This document shows positions 18,668 to 25,593 of a stretch of DNA of 64,000 nt, piece by piece; the stretch's first letter is position 1, and the number at the start of each line of letters is the position of its first letter. The stretch is from an uncultured Bacteroidaceae bacterium (GTDB lineage Bacteria > Bacteroidota > Bacteroidia > Bacteroidales > Bacteroidaceae). Made by a program: the position numbers and the translations under genes. The DNA lies in NCBI GenBank assembly GCA_905234555.1, contig CAJOHO010000016.1, positions 22,436-86,435 of the forward strand, written 5' to 3'. Below the pieces are notes generated by a model, which saw only the letters and a program-made list of their open reading frames with translations, did not search any database and was not told the DNA's origin.

Positions 18668-20125
18668 ATGAAACAGAATGATAACAATTTTCAAGAAGAG
18701 TTGGCTACAAAACATAGCGAACTCGAAGCGCAGCGCAAAGAGCGCGAAGGCAAATTGGTAGATCTAAACCTCGGAAGGATTTATGACTCTGTAAATTCGA
18801 AAGCGGTTGAGATAGAAACCACCTTAAATGTTACAAAAGGTAAAGGTCTGAAAAATGTAATGCAGACTGTTGAGGAAGAAATAATCCGAGCAGCTGATGA
18901 TACACTCTGGTGCCCCGATTATTCTTTCCGACGCGATGCTGAGCAGGACATCAACTGTTATACTGGTACGCATTGGGTAAATGTGGAATCGGCTACATGG
19001 AAGTACTTCGTGAAACAGTGTTCCGAACGCTGTGGACTTCCTAAAGAACTCCGGATGGATGCCGACTTCATGAAGAAGTTAACCAACCACATGGCCTTTA
19101 ATCTTTTCAAGGCACTCAAGAACAACATGCCTGATGATGTAGTATGTCTCAATACACCGGAGGGTACATTAATCATCAAAAGAGATGGCAGCGTGACTCA
19201 AAGAGAACATCGAAAAGAAGACTTGTTCTACTACTGTCTGACCTATAATTTCGACCCAAAAGCTGAATGTCCGTTGTGGCGGAAGACCCTTAATCGCGTG
19301 TTATCAGAAAAAGAAGCTCAGCAATTACTAGCAGAATTCTTCTGTTACATATTGATGAAAGGCCATCGGTTCGAAAAAATACTGTGGCTCTATGGTCCAG
19401 GACAGAACGGAAAATCTACTGTTTTAAAGGTATTGGAGGCATTATTAGGATCTGCCAACTTGAGCTTTATCTCCCTGTCGGTGTTGACCAAAAGCCAGAA
19501 TGTTCGTCTGGGCATTGAGCATAAAATGGTTAATATTAGTTCTGAGAGTGGACGCGACGTCGATCCAAATACGCTCAAGGCGCTCAGCTCTGGAGAAAAG
19601 GTGACGGTTGAGCGTAAGTATCACGATGCCCGCCAGACTGATGATTATGGCAAGTTCGTTGTCGCCACCAACAAAATGCCAAATCCAGAGGATACCCAAG
19701 CCTTCTTCCGCCGTCTCATCATCATGCCTTTCGAAGTCACCATCACAGAGCAAGAAAAGGATATTCATCTTATTGACAAACTAAAGGAAGAACTTCCTGG
19801 CATTCTCAACTGGGTACTTGCTGCTTTCCCTGGTTTGATGGAGCGTAATGCATTTACCGAAAGCGAATTGTGTAATAAAGCCCTACGTCTGTATATGGAA
19901 CAGGCGGACAGCGTAAGTCTGTTCGTCCGTCAGATGTGTGTAGAAACAACCTCAACCACCAAAGGTGTAGACTTGTATTATTCCTACGAGAGGTACTGCC
20001 AATTCATGCATCTGGACAACAAAGTGGGACGCAACACCTTTTTTGCCAATCTCGCCGAACTTGGTTTCAAACCTGCTCCTAATGGTAACAACGCTAAACT
20101 ATTTAACCTTAAACTTGCAGAGTAA
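18668..20125 (+). CDS. P4-family phage/plasmid primase-helicase (D5-like)
   Basis: 485 residues from the ATG at 18668. The frame opens at 18533, but that start overlaps the -7 box. The centre has a superfamily 3 helicase Walker A, GPGQNGKS, at about 243-250, then a Walker-B-like VNISSESG stretch and FVVATNKMPNP (sensor 1/motif C) with the Arg-finger-like FFRRLIIMPF. A D5_N-like region precedes it (EKEAQQLLAEFFCYILM). Such proteins unwind origins of phages, satellites and plasmids. There is no N-terminal primase core; the next gene supplies a primase-type zinc finger. The stop overlaps the next ATG by one base, so the two are translationally coupled. Confidence 0.85.
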   Translation: MKQNDNNFQEELATKHSELEAQRKEREGKLVDLNLGRIYDSVNSKAVEIETTLNVTKGKGLKNVMQTVEEEIIRAADDTLWCPDYSFRRDAEQDINCYTGTHWVNVESATWKYFVKQCSERCGLPKELRMDADFMKKLTNHMAFNLFKALKNNMPDDVVCLNTPEGTLIIKRDGSVTQREHRKEDLFYYCLTYNFDPKAECPLWRKTLNRVLSEKEAQQLLAEFFCYILMKGHRFEKILWLYGPGQNGKSTVLKVLEALLGSANLSFISLSVLTKSQNVRLGIEHKMVNISSESGRDVDPNTLKALSSGEKVTVERKYHDARQTDDYGKFVVATNKMPNPEDTQAFFRRLIIMPFEVTITEQEKDIHLIDKLKEELPGILNWVLAAFPGLMERNAFTESELCNKALRLYMEQADSVSLFVRQMCVETTSTTKGVDLYYSYERYCQFMHLDNKVGRNTFFANLAELGFKPAPNGNNAKLFNLKLAE

Positions 20126-21177
20126 TGACTAATCAGTTTACACATTACAACACCGAACGGCTGCGCTCCATTCCTATCACAAGGGTGGCCAGCCAGTTCG
20201 GTGAACTGAAGAAGCATGGCTCCACCTTTATGGCATTGTGTCCCTGGCACGATGACCATCATCCATCCCTCAGCCTCGTGGAGAAAACGGGACAGAACTA
20301 TTGCCATTGCTTCTCCTGCGGACAGGGAGGCGACACCATCAGATACGTCGAGGCCGCCATGAATACAGACTTCATCGGTGCTTGCGAATGGTTATCCAAA
20401 CAATACGGCATCCTCACCTCAAGCGACAAGGCGTTTGTACCGACAAGCCATCGAAATACAGAGCAACAAGCCAATGACAACAAGCCTCTTGACTATATCC
20501 CCACCGAAATGATGGAAGAGCTGGTTTCTGTTGAGAACTCTCTGTGTCATTGTCTCCTTCATTGGTTCCATCCTGAGGCTGTTAAGTGGGTCGTCGAAGA
20601 GTACCGCCTAGGCTGCTATACCATGAGCCAGCGCGATGACGTTACAATTTTTCCCGACATCGACCGTCAGGGTCGTGTCTGCGACATCAAAGTGCAGTGT
20701 TACGATGTTGACCCGCAATCGCCTAAATTCGGACGCAGCATCAAAGGACGCTGCTATATGTTGGCGAAGATTTGGCAACGCGATGGGAAACTACCACTCC
20801 ATGGTAACTATAAAGCCAAATGTCTTTTTGGTGAGCACCTATTGCCTCAGAATCCTGCCCGAACGATAGCCTTGGTGGAAAGTCCCAAAAATGCCGTTGT
20901 GGGTGCGTTGGAATATCCGCAGATGCTATGGCTTGCCGTTGGCAACAAGACCACACTCCAGCGCAAGTATCTGGAACCGCTACGGAACCGTGATGTCATT
21001 GTCATACCCGACCGCGATGCCATTCCAGACTGGACAAAGACCATCAACCAAATGAAGGACTTGGCAAACTTCACCGTCAGCGACTTCTGCCTGCGTGTGG
21101 CACCCGATGACCAGCCGAAATATGACATCGCCGACTACATCATTGACCAACACAGAAGAACGCCACAAATCCCCTGA
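20125..21177 (+). CDS. CHC2 zinc-finger DNA primase with Toprim-like domain
   Basis: 350 residues. The CHC2 zinc finger uses C39, H42, C62 and C65 (LCPWH ... HCFSCGQGGD). The C-terminal half has a Toprim-like core, ALVESPKNAVVGAL with the conserved Glu and VIVIPDRDA with the DxD. A full RNA-polymerase core as in DnaG is not evident at this length, so it is a mobile-element type primase. It overlaps the helicase gene (TAATG) and is followed by a strong terminator at 21205-21247 and then a repeat array. I infer that helicase and primase together replicate a mobile element. Confidence 0.85.
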   Translation: MTNQFTHYNTERLRSIPITRVASQFGELKKHGSTFMALCPWHDDHHPSLSLVEKTGQNYCHCFSCGQGGDTIRYVEAAMNTDFIGACEWLSKQYGILTSSDKAFVPTSHRNTEQQANDNKPLDYIPTEMMEELVSVENSLCHCLLHWFHPEAVKWVVEEYRLGCYTMSQRDDVTIFPDIDRQGRVCDIKVQCYDVDPQSPKFGRSIKGRCYMLAKIWQRDGKLPLHGNYKAKCLFGEHLLPQNPARTIALVESPKNAVVGALEYPQMLWLAVGNKTTLQRKYLEPLRNRDVIVIPDRDAIPDWTKTINQMKDLANFTVSDFCLRVAPDDQPKYDIADYIIDQHRRTPQIP

Positions 21178-21204
21178 GAATCCCCGAAAACTCCCTAAAA
21201 AATC

Positions 21205-21247
21205 AGCCTCAGAGACCTCCAACAAGCATTCTCTGAGGCTTTTTAAG
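21205..21247 (+). terminator. Intrinsic terminator of the helicase-primase operon
   Basis: Perfect 11-bp stem AGCCTCAGAGA / TCTCTGAGGCT with a 14-nt loop, followed by a T run, 27 bp after the primase stop codon. Confidence 0.8.
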
Positions 21248-21254
21248 TCTTTCC

Positions 21255-21365
21255 AAGGGAGTTTTCAGGGAATTTTCAGGGAGTTTTTTTATGCCAGATT
21301 CTGAGCCAACAGTCTAAAAATCTGAATATTGAAAAATATTTAGGGAATTTAGGGAGTTTTTTATC
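21255..21365. repeat. A/T-rich AGGGARTTTT repeats
   Basis: Three direct copies of AGGGAGTTTT or AGGGAATTTT at an 11-bp period (about 21255-21288) and two more near 21341-21360. Inverted copies (CCCTGAGAATCCCC, AAAACTCCCTAAAA) lie at about 21173-21201. The sequence is strongly A/T-rich to 21430, like a DNA-unwinding element next to the repeat array. Confidence 0.5.
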
Positions 21366-21428
21366 TAAAACTTTTCCAAAAAAATAACTAAAATAAAAAA
21401 GTTTCTACAAAAAACACCCAAAAATCCT

Positions 21429-21561
21429 TTCCACCACGCTCTCCCAACTCCCAGAGCACGCTCTATTTTATTTTCCACCACGCTCCAACCACCTGCTCCA
21501 GCACGTTCAAAAATTCCCCAGAGCACGCTCAAAAATCAGTCAGAGCACGCTGGAATAATTC
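21429..21561. repeat. Six-copy iteron-like array, 22-bp period (candidate oriV)
   Basis: The core CACGCT (CACGTT in the fourth copy) starts at 21435, 21457, 21479, 21502, 21524 and 21546, that is at steps of 22, 22, 23, 22 and 22 bp. The flanks are also similar: CCAGAG or TTCCAC before the core, and C(A/T)AAAAT-like after several copies. Regular spacing near two helical turns is typical of iterons bound by replication initiators. The array lies in DNA bounded by two facing terminators, beside an A/T-rich segment and next to helicase, primase and HU-like genes. That it is a working origin is inference. Confidence 0.6.
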
Positions 21562-21573
21562 GTGGTTTCATAC

Positions 21574-21606
21574 AAAAAAAGGAAGCACATCGTGTGTGTG
21601 CTTCCC
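21574..21606 (-). terminator. Intrinsic terminator of the HU-like gene
   Basis: On the minus strand a 9-bp perfect stem (GGAAGCACA / TGTGCTTCC) is followed by seven T residues, about 70 bp after the HU-like stop codon. Confidence 0.75.
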
Positions 21607-21644
21607 TTTCTTCGCATTGTCAGAACTTCTTCAGGTTTTCGAAT

Positions 21645-21672
21645 CCTCCCCCTTGGGGGAGTTAGAGGGGGC
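21645..21672. repeat. C/T-G/A palindromic repeat (family E)
   Basis: CCTCCCCCTTGGGGGAG followed by a G-rich tail, placed at the 3' end of the HU-like gene. It is a member of the dispersed hairpin family seen elsewhere in the window. Confidence 0.5.
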
Positions 21673-21674
21673 TT

Positions 21675-22106
21675 TTATGGTTCCGGCTCATCCTCCGTAT
21701 CGTCCGCCATCGTGATGATGTCGTGTTCGAGGATGGAGAGACCCATTCCGGCAGCCTCCTGCTTGAGTTCCTTGTCTGCCACGTAGCTGATGCCGCGACG
21801 ATAGACGGCACTCACACCTGCGTTGTCCAGGTCAGAGGTCTCGCAAGCGTGAGCCTGCAGACGCACCTTGAACGTGCCCAGACCAGGAATCACGACGGGG
21901 TGACCCTTGAACAGGAAGTTCTTGAACTCGTTGATGACCGCCTCGACTGCCGTGTTGATTACGCCCTTCTTGATGCCGTTGTTACGGGCAGCAGCCTCGA
22001 GCAGTTCCTTCTCCTTGACCGTCTCGTAATACACAGGCTTCGTGACGATCATCTCTTTCTTCATGTAAGCAATACGCTGCTTACGGGTTGCAACTTTCAT
22101 TGCCAT
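21675..22106 (-). CDS. HU-family (HU/IHF-like) DNA-binding protein
   Basis: 143 residues. The HU core spans about 25-125: helix-rich LLEAAARNNGIKKGVINTAV, then PVVIPGLGTFKVRLQAHA (the 'G.GtF.vr.r' strand before the DNA-binding arms) and RRGISYVADKEL. An acidic tail ends EDEPEP. Proteins of this size and form are common in Bacteroidales beside mobile-element replication genes, and HU/IHF proteins bend origin DNA. The gene faces the helicase-primase operon across the repeat array, ends in its own terminator, and has a good promoter (22234-22265). Confidence 0.85.
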   Translation of the reverse strand: MAMKVATRKQRIAYMKKEMIVTKPVYYETVKEKELLEAAARNNGIKKGVINTAVEAVINEFKNFLFKGHPVVIPGLGTFKVRLQAHACETSDLDNAGVSAVYRRGISYVADKELKQEAAGMGLSILEHDIITMADDTEDEPEP

Positions 22107-22126
22107 AGTAGTAATTGGTTTTAGGA

Positions 22127-22155
22127 GCCTCCCCCGTCCCTCCCGAAGGAGGGAA
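22127..22155. repeat. C/T-G/A palindromic repeat (family E) in the HU leader
   Basis: GCCTCCCCCGTCCCTCCC / GGAGGGAAC forms a hairpin in the untranslated leader of the HU-like gene, 20 bp upstream of its ATG. Confidence 0.5.
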
Positions 22156-22233
22156 CAAAGAGTTTGGCTCAGGTTAAAAATAGGGTTAATTCTGCACCGA
22201 TTGGGGCTGTAACCTCCCCTCTCAATTGCATTG

Positions 22234-22265
22234 CAAAGTTACGAAATTTTTCTGAAATTACCAAA
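22234..22265 (-). promoter_or_regulatory. Promoter of the HU-like gene
   Basis: On the minus strand TTTG (22265-22262), a 20-bp spacer and TAACTTTG (22241-22234) match the Bacteroidetes consensus. The leader would be about 120 nt. Confidence 0.7.
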
Positions 22266-22304
22266 CATTTCCACAACTTTTTCTACTGAAAATCAGAAAA
22301 ATAA

Positions 22305-23510
22305 TCACTTTTTCTTAATCTTTGCTTCACCCTCGAAAGTACATAGCTCAGCTGCCAGGGTGTTGAGATTGTGGAAGCGACTGTAGTCACTGTCGGATGG
22401 TACATGGCCGACATCACCCATCGCGTCGAGGTCCCAAGGTGCCAATATCAGCAACGACCCGCTTACGCATGCCTCAAAGCGTTTTTTCTCAGGTTTCCAG
22501 TACGGACCTATGGGTGCCGCCTGCAGATGTATCAGCGGATAACCCCGTTCTATGCACTCGTTTTTCATCTGTTGCTCTCCGCGAGAGATACCTGGCGTGA
22601 CAATGACGGTGCCACCCGCCATGACGGCTGCCTCCCATTCGCTTCGTTCACGGGCATAGTCGTCGGTTTCCTCGTATGGCTGACGACTGACGGGATGACG
22701 GCGATGGCACATCACCTGCACCTTACGAGGCCACCTCAGCAGGAACAGGTTTCCGAAGGCGCCATAGCTGCGACCGCCTATCTGCACATGCAGACATCGG
22801 CGCATGTAGTCGGGCAGAAGGCGCCTCAGTTGAGCACGGCGTGGGTTGTCGTGCACATAGGCTATCATCGCCTGGCGGTGGCGCTCGTCAAGGCACACGG
22901 TGTCGTCGTAGTTGTCATCGAAGAGCGGACGTTGCTGGCGTGCCACGAAGGTGTAGTACTCCTGCCGCTGCTTCTTTGACATACTGCGAATCAAAGCCCC
23001 TTCGTTATAGTGAAGGGCTGCCTTCTCGCGCAGCCATGTTGGCGCACGCTCGCTACTGCAATCGGCCGAAATCGGTCGATTGCATGAGGACGGAAGGCCC
23101 TGTTGCTGCTGCCACCAACTGGTACACGAAGCCTTGAAGGCCTGCATGATATCGCCCAAGCTCCTCTCCATGGGTTCCAGCACTTCTATCACGCCGTGGA
23201 AATGGTCGGGCATACATACGCACGCATGTACCGCCACCTTATTGCCATGTGTGCAAGCGTGGGCGGGTGTCTGTAGCCATGCCTCCTGTACTGCCTCACC
23301 AAGCGGCGTGAGGGCAAGGGGGGATTGGTGGCTGGGTTCCTCTTTGCGGCCGGGGTCCCCTTTGTGGCTGGGTTCCTCTTTGCGCCCGAGATCGGGCACA
23401 AAATGGGAGAGGAGACGCTCGCGCCCGCTCACGACAAGGGTGATGAGATATGTGCCGCGACCATAGTAGTCGTGGCCGGCATTGCGTGGGCGATAGGATA
23501 ACGCTTCCAT
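22305..23510 (-). CDS. REP-associated tyrosine transposase (RAYT) with extra C-terminal domain
   Basis: 401 residues. The Y1/HUH transposase core has the HUH motif as MPDHFHGVIEV (H103, H105) and the catalytic tyrosine as AYVHDNPRRA (Y218). RAYTs bind and move REP palindromes. Residues about 280-380 form an added domain (GGTVIVTPGISRGEQQ, ERGYPLIHLQA, CVSGSLLILAPWDL) that resembles a DprA/Rossmann-like fold. An insertion at 42-65 consists of a 12-residue duplication (GRKEEPSH twice) from a 36-bp DNA repeat. The gene stands alone, and several palindromic repeat families occur within the window. Confidence 0.75.
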   Translation of the reverse strand: MEALSYRPRNAGHDYYGRGTYLITLVVSGRERLLSHFVPDLGRKEEPSHKGDPGRKEEPSHQSPLALTPLGEAVQEAWLQTPAHACTHGNKVAVHACVCMPDHFHGVIEVLEPMERSLGDIMQAFKASCTSWWQQQQGLPSSCNRPISADCSSERAPTWLREKAALHYNEGALIRSMSKKQRQEYYTFVARQQRPLFDDNYDDTVCLDERHRQAMIAYVHDNPRRAQLRRLLPDYMRRCLHVQIGGRSYGAFGNLFLLRWPRKVQVMCHRRHPVSRQPYEETDDYARERSEWEAAVMAGGTVIVTPGISRGEQQMKNECIERGYPLIHLQAAPIGPYWKPEKKRFEACVSGSLLILAPWDLDAMGDVGHVPSDSDYSRFHNLNTLAAELCTFEGEAKIKKK

Positions 23511-23522
23511 TAAACGCGAGGA

Positions 23523-23552
23523 AAGGGAGGCGAGATTGCCTCCCTTTTTTCT
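23523..23552. terminator. Hairpin between RAYT and the next gene
   Basis: AAAGGGAGGC / GCCTCCCTTT with a 6-nt loop. The longer T run is on the plus strand. It probably ends the minus-strand transcript of the secreted-protein gene at 23573. Confidence 0.6.
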
Positions 23553-23572
23553 TTTTAATCCTTAAATCCTTG

Positions 23573-24112
23573 TTACTTGGTGCGGTCGAAGCCGACTTGG
23601 GTGCCTTCCTTGAAGGTGAGGTTCAGCTTGGCGGCGGTGACGCTTTCGACGTTGAATTCCTTGAAGAGGTCGGTGAAGGGTAGGAGGTCAACAAGCTGGT
23701 CTTTCATCTGAATCTTGACCTGCTCGTTCATCATTTCGTAGATCATCTTCTTCATGGATTCGTCTTTCAGCATGGCCTGCATCTCCTCGTCGGTGGTGGT
23801 GAGGGAGAGGATCTTGAAGGTGGCATTGTCGGGTGTGTACTTAGCCGTCACTTGCTTTCCTTTCTTGGTGTAGGTGCCGGGGATGGTGTACTCGAACTTC
23901 ATGCTCATTTCTTCGTCCTCAGCCTTGATGACCATCTGGAGGTTGAGGTTCTTGACGGTGAACTGCAGGATGAGATCGACGTGCATTTCGGGGTCGTCGT
24001 TCACTAACTGGCTGAATGCCTTGTCGGCTTTCCATTTCCCGATGAGGGTCTGTGCCGACATCGAGCTGATGCCCAGCAGCATCAGGGTCAGGAGTAATAA
24101 TGTTTTCTTCAT
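23573..24112 (-). CDS. Small secreted protein of unknown function
   Basis: 179 residues from the ATG at 24112; the longer open frame to 24388 overlaps the next gene and palindromic repeats and is not used. A clear signal peptide (MKKTLLLLTLMLLGISSMSA) is cleaved before QTLIGKW. The body begins like a lipocalin-type 'GKWKADKA' strand and continues with alternating strands (LILQFTVKNLNLQMVIKAED) and a Met-rich helical middle. The most likely fold is a beta-rich calycin-like periplasmic protein, but I do not recognise a named family. Two palindromic repeats separate it from the aminopeptidase gene upstream, so they may be independently transcribed. Confidence 0.7.
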   Translation of the reverse strand: MKKTLLLLTLMLLGISSMSAQTLIGKWKADKAFSQLVNDDPEMHVDLILQFTVKNLNLQMVIKAEDEEMSMKFEYTIPGTYTKKGKQVTAKYTPDNATFKILSLTTTDEEMQAMLKDESMKKMIYEMMNEQVKIQMKDQLVDLLPFTDLFKEFNVESVTAAKLNLTFKEGTQVGFDRTK

Positions 24113-24130
24113 GTTGTTGTGGGTTTTTGT

Positions 24131-24194
24131 CCTTGCGACGGAATCGCAAGGGACGGTGATGCTAAGGGTTTTTCCTTGCGACGGAATCGCAAGG
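24131..24194. repeat. Two REP-like palindromes (family A)
   Basis: CCTTGCGA-CGGAA-TCGCAAGG occurs at 24131-24151 and again at 24174-24194, both inside a longer direct repeat of about 29 bp (43-bp step). A close relative, GTTGCGACTGAGTCGCAAC, is at 35446-35464. The pair lies 600 bp from the RAYT gene. Confidence 0.7.
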
Positions 24195-24204
24195 GACGGT
24201 GTTG

Positions 24205-25509
24205 TTAAGCGTTTTTTGCGGCATATACTTCGTCGATGGTCATGGGCTTCTGTATGTTGCCGAGGAGACGGACAGTGCCGTCGGAGAGGACGGCGTAGTT
24301 GAGTTCGTTGCGCAGGCCGGTAAAGTCGCGCCAGGGCTTGAGTTTGTCGTAGCAGATGAAGTCGGTGAACTGGTGTTCTGCTTCCCATTTGTCCATGAGT
24401 TCGGGGATGAAGTAGATGCCTGGTTCGACGGTGAAGACGAAGCCTGGTTCGAGTGGTCGTGCCAGTCGCAGTGACTTGAATCCGAACTGTGTGCTTTTCT
24501 TGTCGCCGTCGAGGTAGCCTACGTACTGTTCGCCGAGGTTTTCCATGTTGTGGACGTCGAGTCCGACCATGTGTCCGAGTCCGCAGGGGAAGAAGAGGGC
24601 GTAGGCTCCGATGCGTGCTGCTTCGGCTGGGTCGCCTTTCATGAGTCCGAGTTCTTTCATGCCTTGGCAGATGGCGGTGGCTGCTGCGATGTGTGCGTCG
24701 CGGAAGGGTACGCCTACTTTGAGTGTATCGACGGCTGCGTAGAAGCTCTTGAGGTGGATTTCGTAGATGGTTTTCTGTCGTTCGGTGAATGTCTCGCCTA
24801 CGGGCATGGATGAGGAGAGGTCGCCTGCGTAGTGCATCTTGGTTTCGGCTCCGGCATCGAGCAGGAAGATGTCGCCTTCGCGCAGTTCATGGATGAAGCC
24901 GTGGTTGTGGAGCACTTGTCCCTGCACGGTGGCGATGGTGGGGAAGGCGAGTGCGTTGCCGTGTCGGCAGGCTACTTCCTCGACGACGGCTGCCACTTCG
25001 CTCTCGTGCACGCCTGGGCGTACCTTGCGGTAGGCTGCGAGGTGCATCTCTGTGCTGATATCTACGCTTTCTTCGATGGCGCGGATTTCCTCGTCGGTCT
25101 TGTGTATGCGCTGGCGCACGATGGCTTTGATGAAGGGTACGGAGGCTCGCGAGGCTTGTTCGGCTGGGTAGGTGCCGAGGAGTTCGTAGAGCCATACCTG
25201 GTGGTCGCCTCGGTAGGGCGGGAGGAAGTGGATGGCCTGTCCTCGGCTCTGTGCTCGACCGATGTACTTGGCGAGTTCGCTCATGGGCTTGGTTTCGCTG
25301 ATGCCGTAGCGTGCGGCTTTCTCGTGAAGGGTGGGCTGCAGTCCGGTCCAGACGATGTCGTCGATGGTGAGTTCGTTGCCGAAGATGATTTCGCGGTCTT
25401 CATCGACGTCGATGACGGCTGCGAGGTCGGGGTAGTCGAGTCCGAAGAAGTAGAGGAAGGAGCTGTCCTGATGGAATCGGTAGGTGTTGTCGGCGTAGTT
25501 CATGCCCAC
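24205..25509 (-). CDS. Xaa-Pro aminopeptidase (M24B), N-terminus frameshifted
   Basis: 434 residues in the main frame from a GTG at 25509. The M24 di-metal site is complete: Asp in LLDAGAE, Asp in YAGDLS, His in GLGHMVG, Glu in TVEPGIY and Glu in GLRNEL. The enzyme removes an N-terminal residue ahead of proline. The usual family N-terminus is present just upstream in another frame: ATG at 25580 reads MTISNETYSLRRAQLKADMG then SGL and runs into a stop after 25512. The residues that normally link SGL to GMNYADN (about 22 bp) are missing, so this is a small deletion or assembly error. If real, the protein lacks part of its N-terminal domain. Confidence 0.85.
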   Translation of the reverse strand: MGMNYADNTYRFHQDSSFLYFFGLDYPDLAAVIDVDEDREIIFGNELTIDDIVWTGLQPTLHEKAARYGISETKPMSELAKYIGRAQSRGQAIHFLPPYRGDHQVWLYELLGTYPAEQASRASVPFIKAIVRQRIHKTDEEIRAIEESVDISTEMHLAAYRKVRPGVHESEVAAVVEEVACRHGNALAFPTIATVQGQVLHNHGFIHELREGDIFLLDAGAETKMHYAGDLSSSMPVGETFTERQKTIYEIHLKSFYAAVDTLKVGVPFRDAHIAAATAICQGMKELGLMKGDPAEAARIGAYALFFPCGLGHMVGLDVHNMENLGEQYVGYLDGDKKSTQFGFKSLRLARPLEPGFVFTVEPGIYFIPELMDKWEAEHQFTDFICYDKLKPWRDFTGLRNELNYAVLSDGTVRLLGNIQKPMTIDEVYAAKNA

Positions 25510-25511
25510 TT

Positions 25512-25580
25512 CAGTCCGCTGCCCATGTCTGCCTTGAGCTGGGCACGGCGCAGGCTGTATGTTTCGTTGCTGATGGTCAT
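25512..25580 (-). pseudogene. Out-of-frame N-terminal piece of the Xaa-Pro aminopeptidase
   Basis: Twenty-three codons (MTISNETYSLRRAQ...GSGL) match the expected start of bacteroidal M24B aminopeptidases but are shifted relative to the main frame that begins at 25509. Confidence 0.65.
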
Positions 25581-25593
25581 GGCTGTGTGGGTG

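Noticed and set aside
21429..21561. CRISPR array
   Set aside because: Units are 22 bp with a short conserved core, no 25-40 bp identical repeats with unique spacers, and no cas genes nearby.
24113..24388. Longer start for the 23573-24112 secreted protein
   Set aside because: The extension has no signal peptide, runs through palindromic repeats and overlaps the aminopeptidase gene; the ATG at 24112 starts a clear signal peptide.
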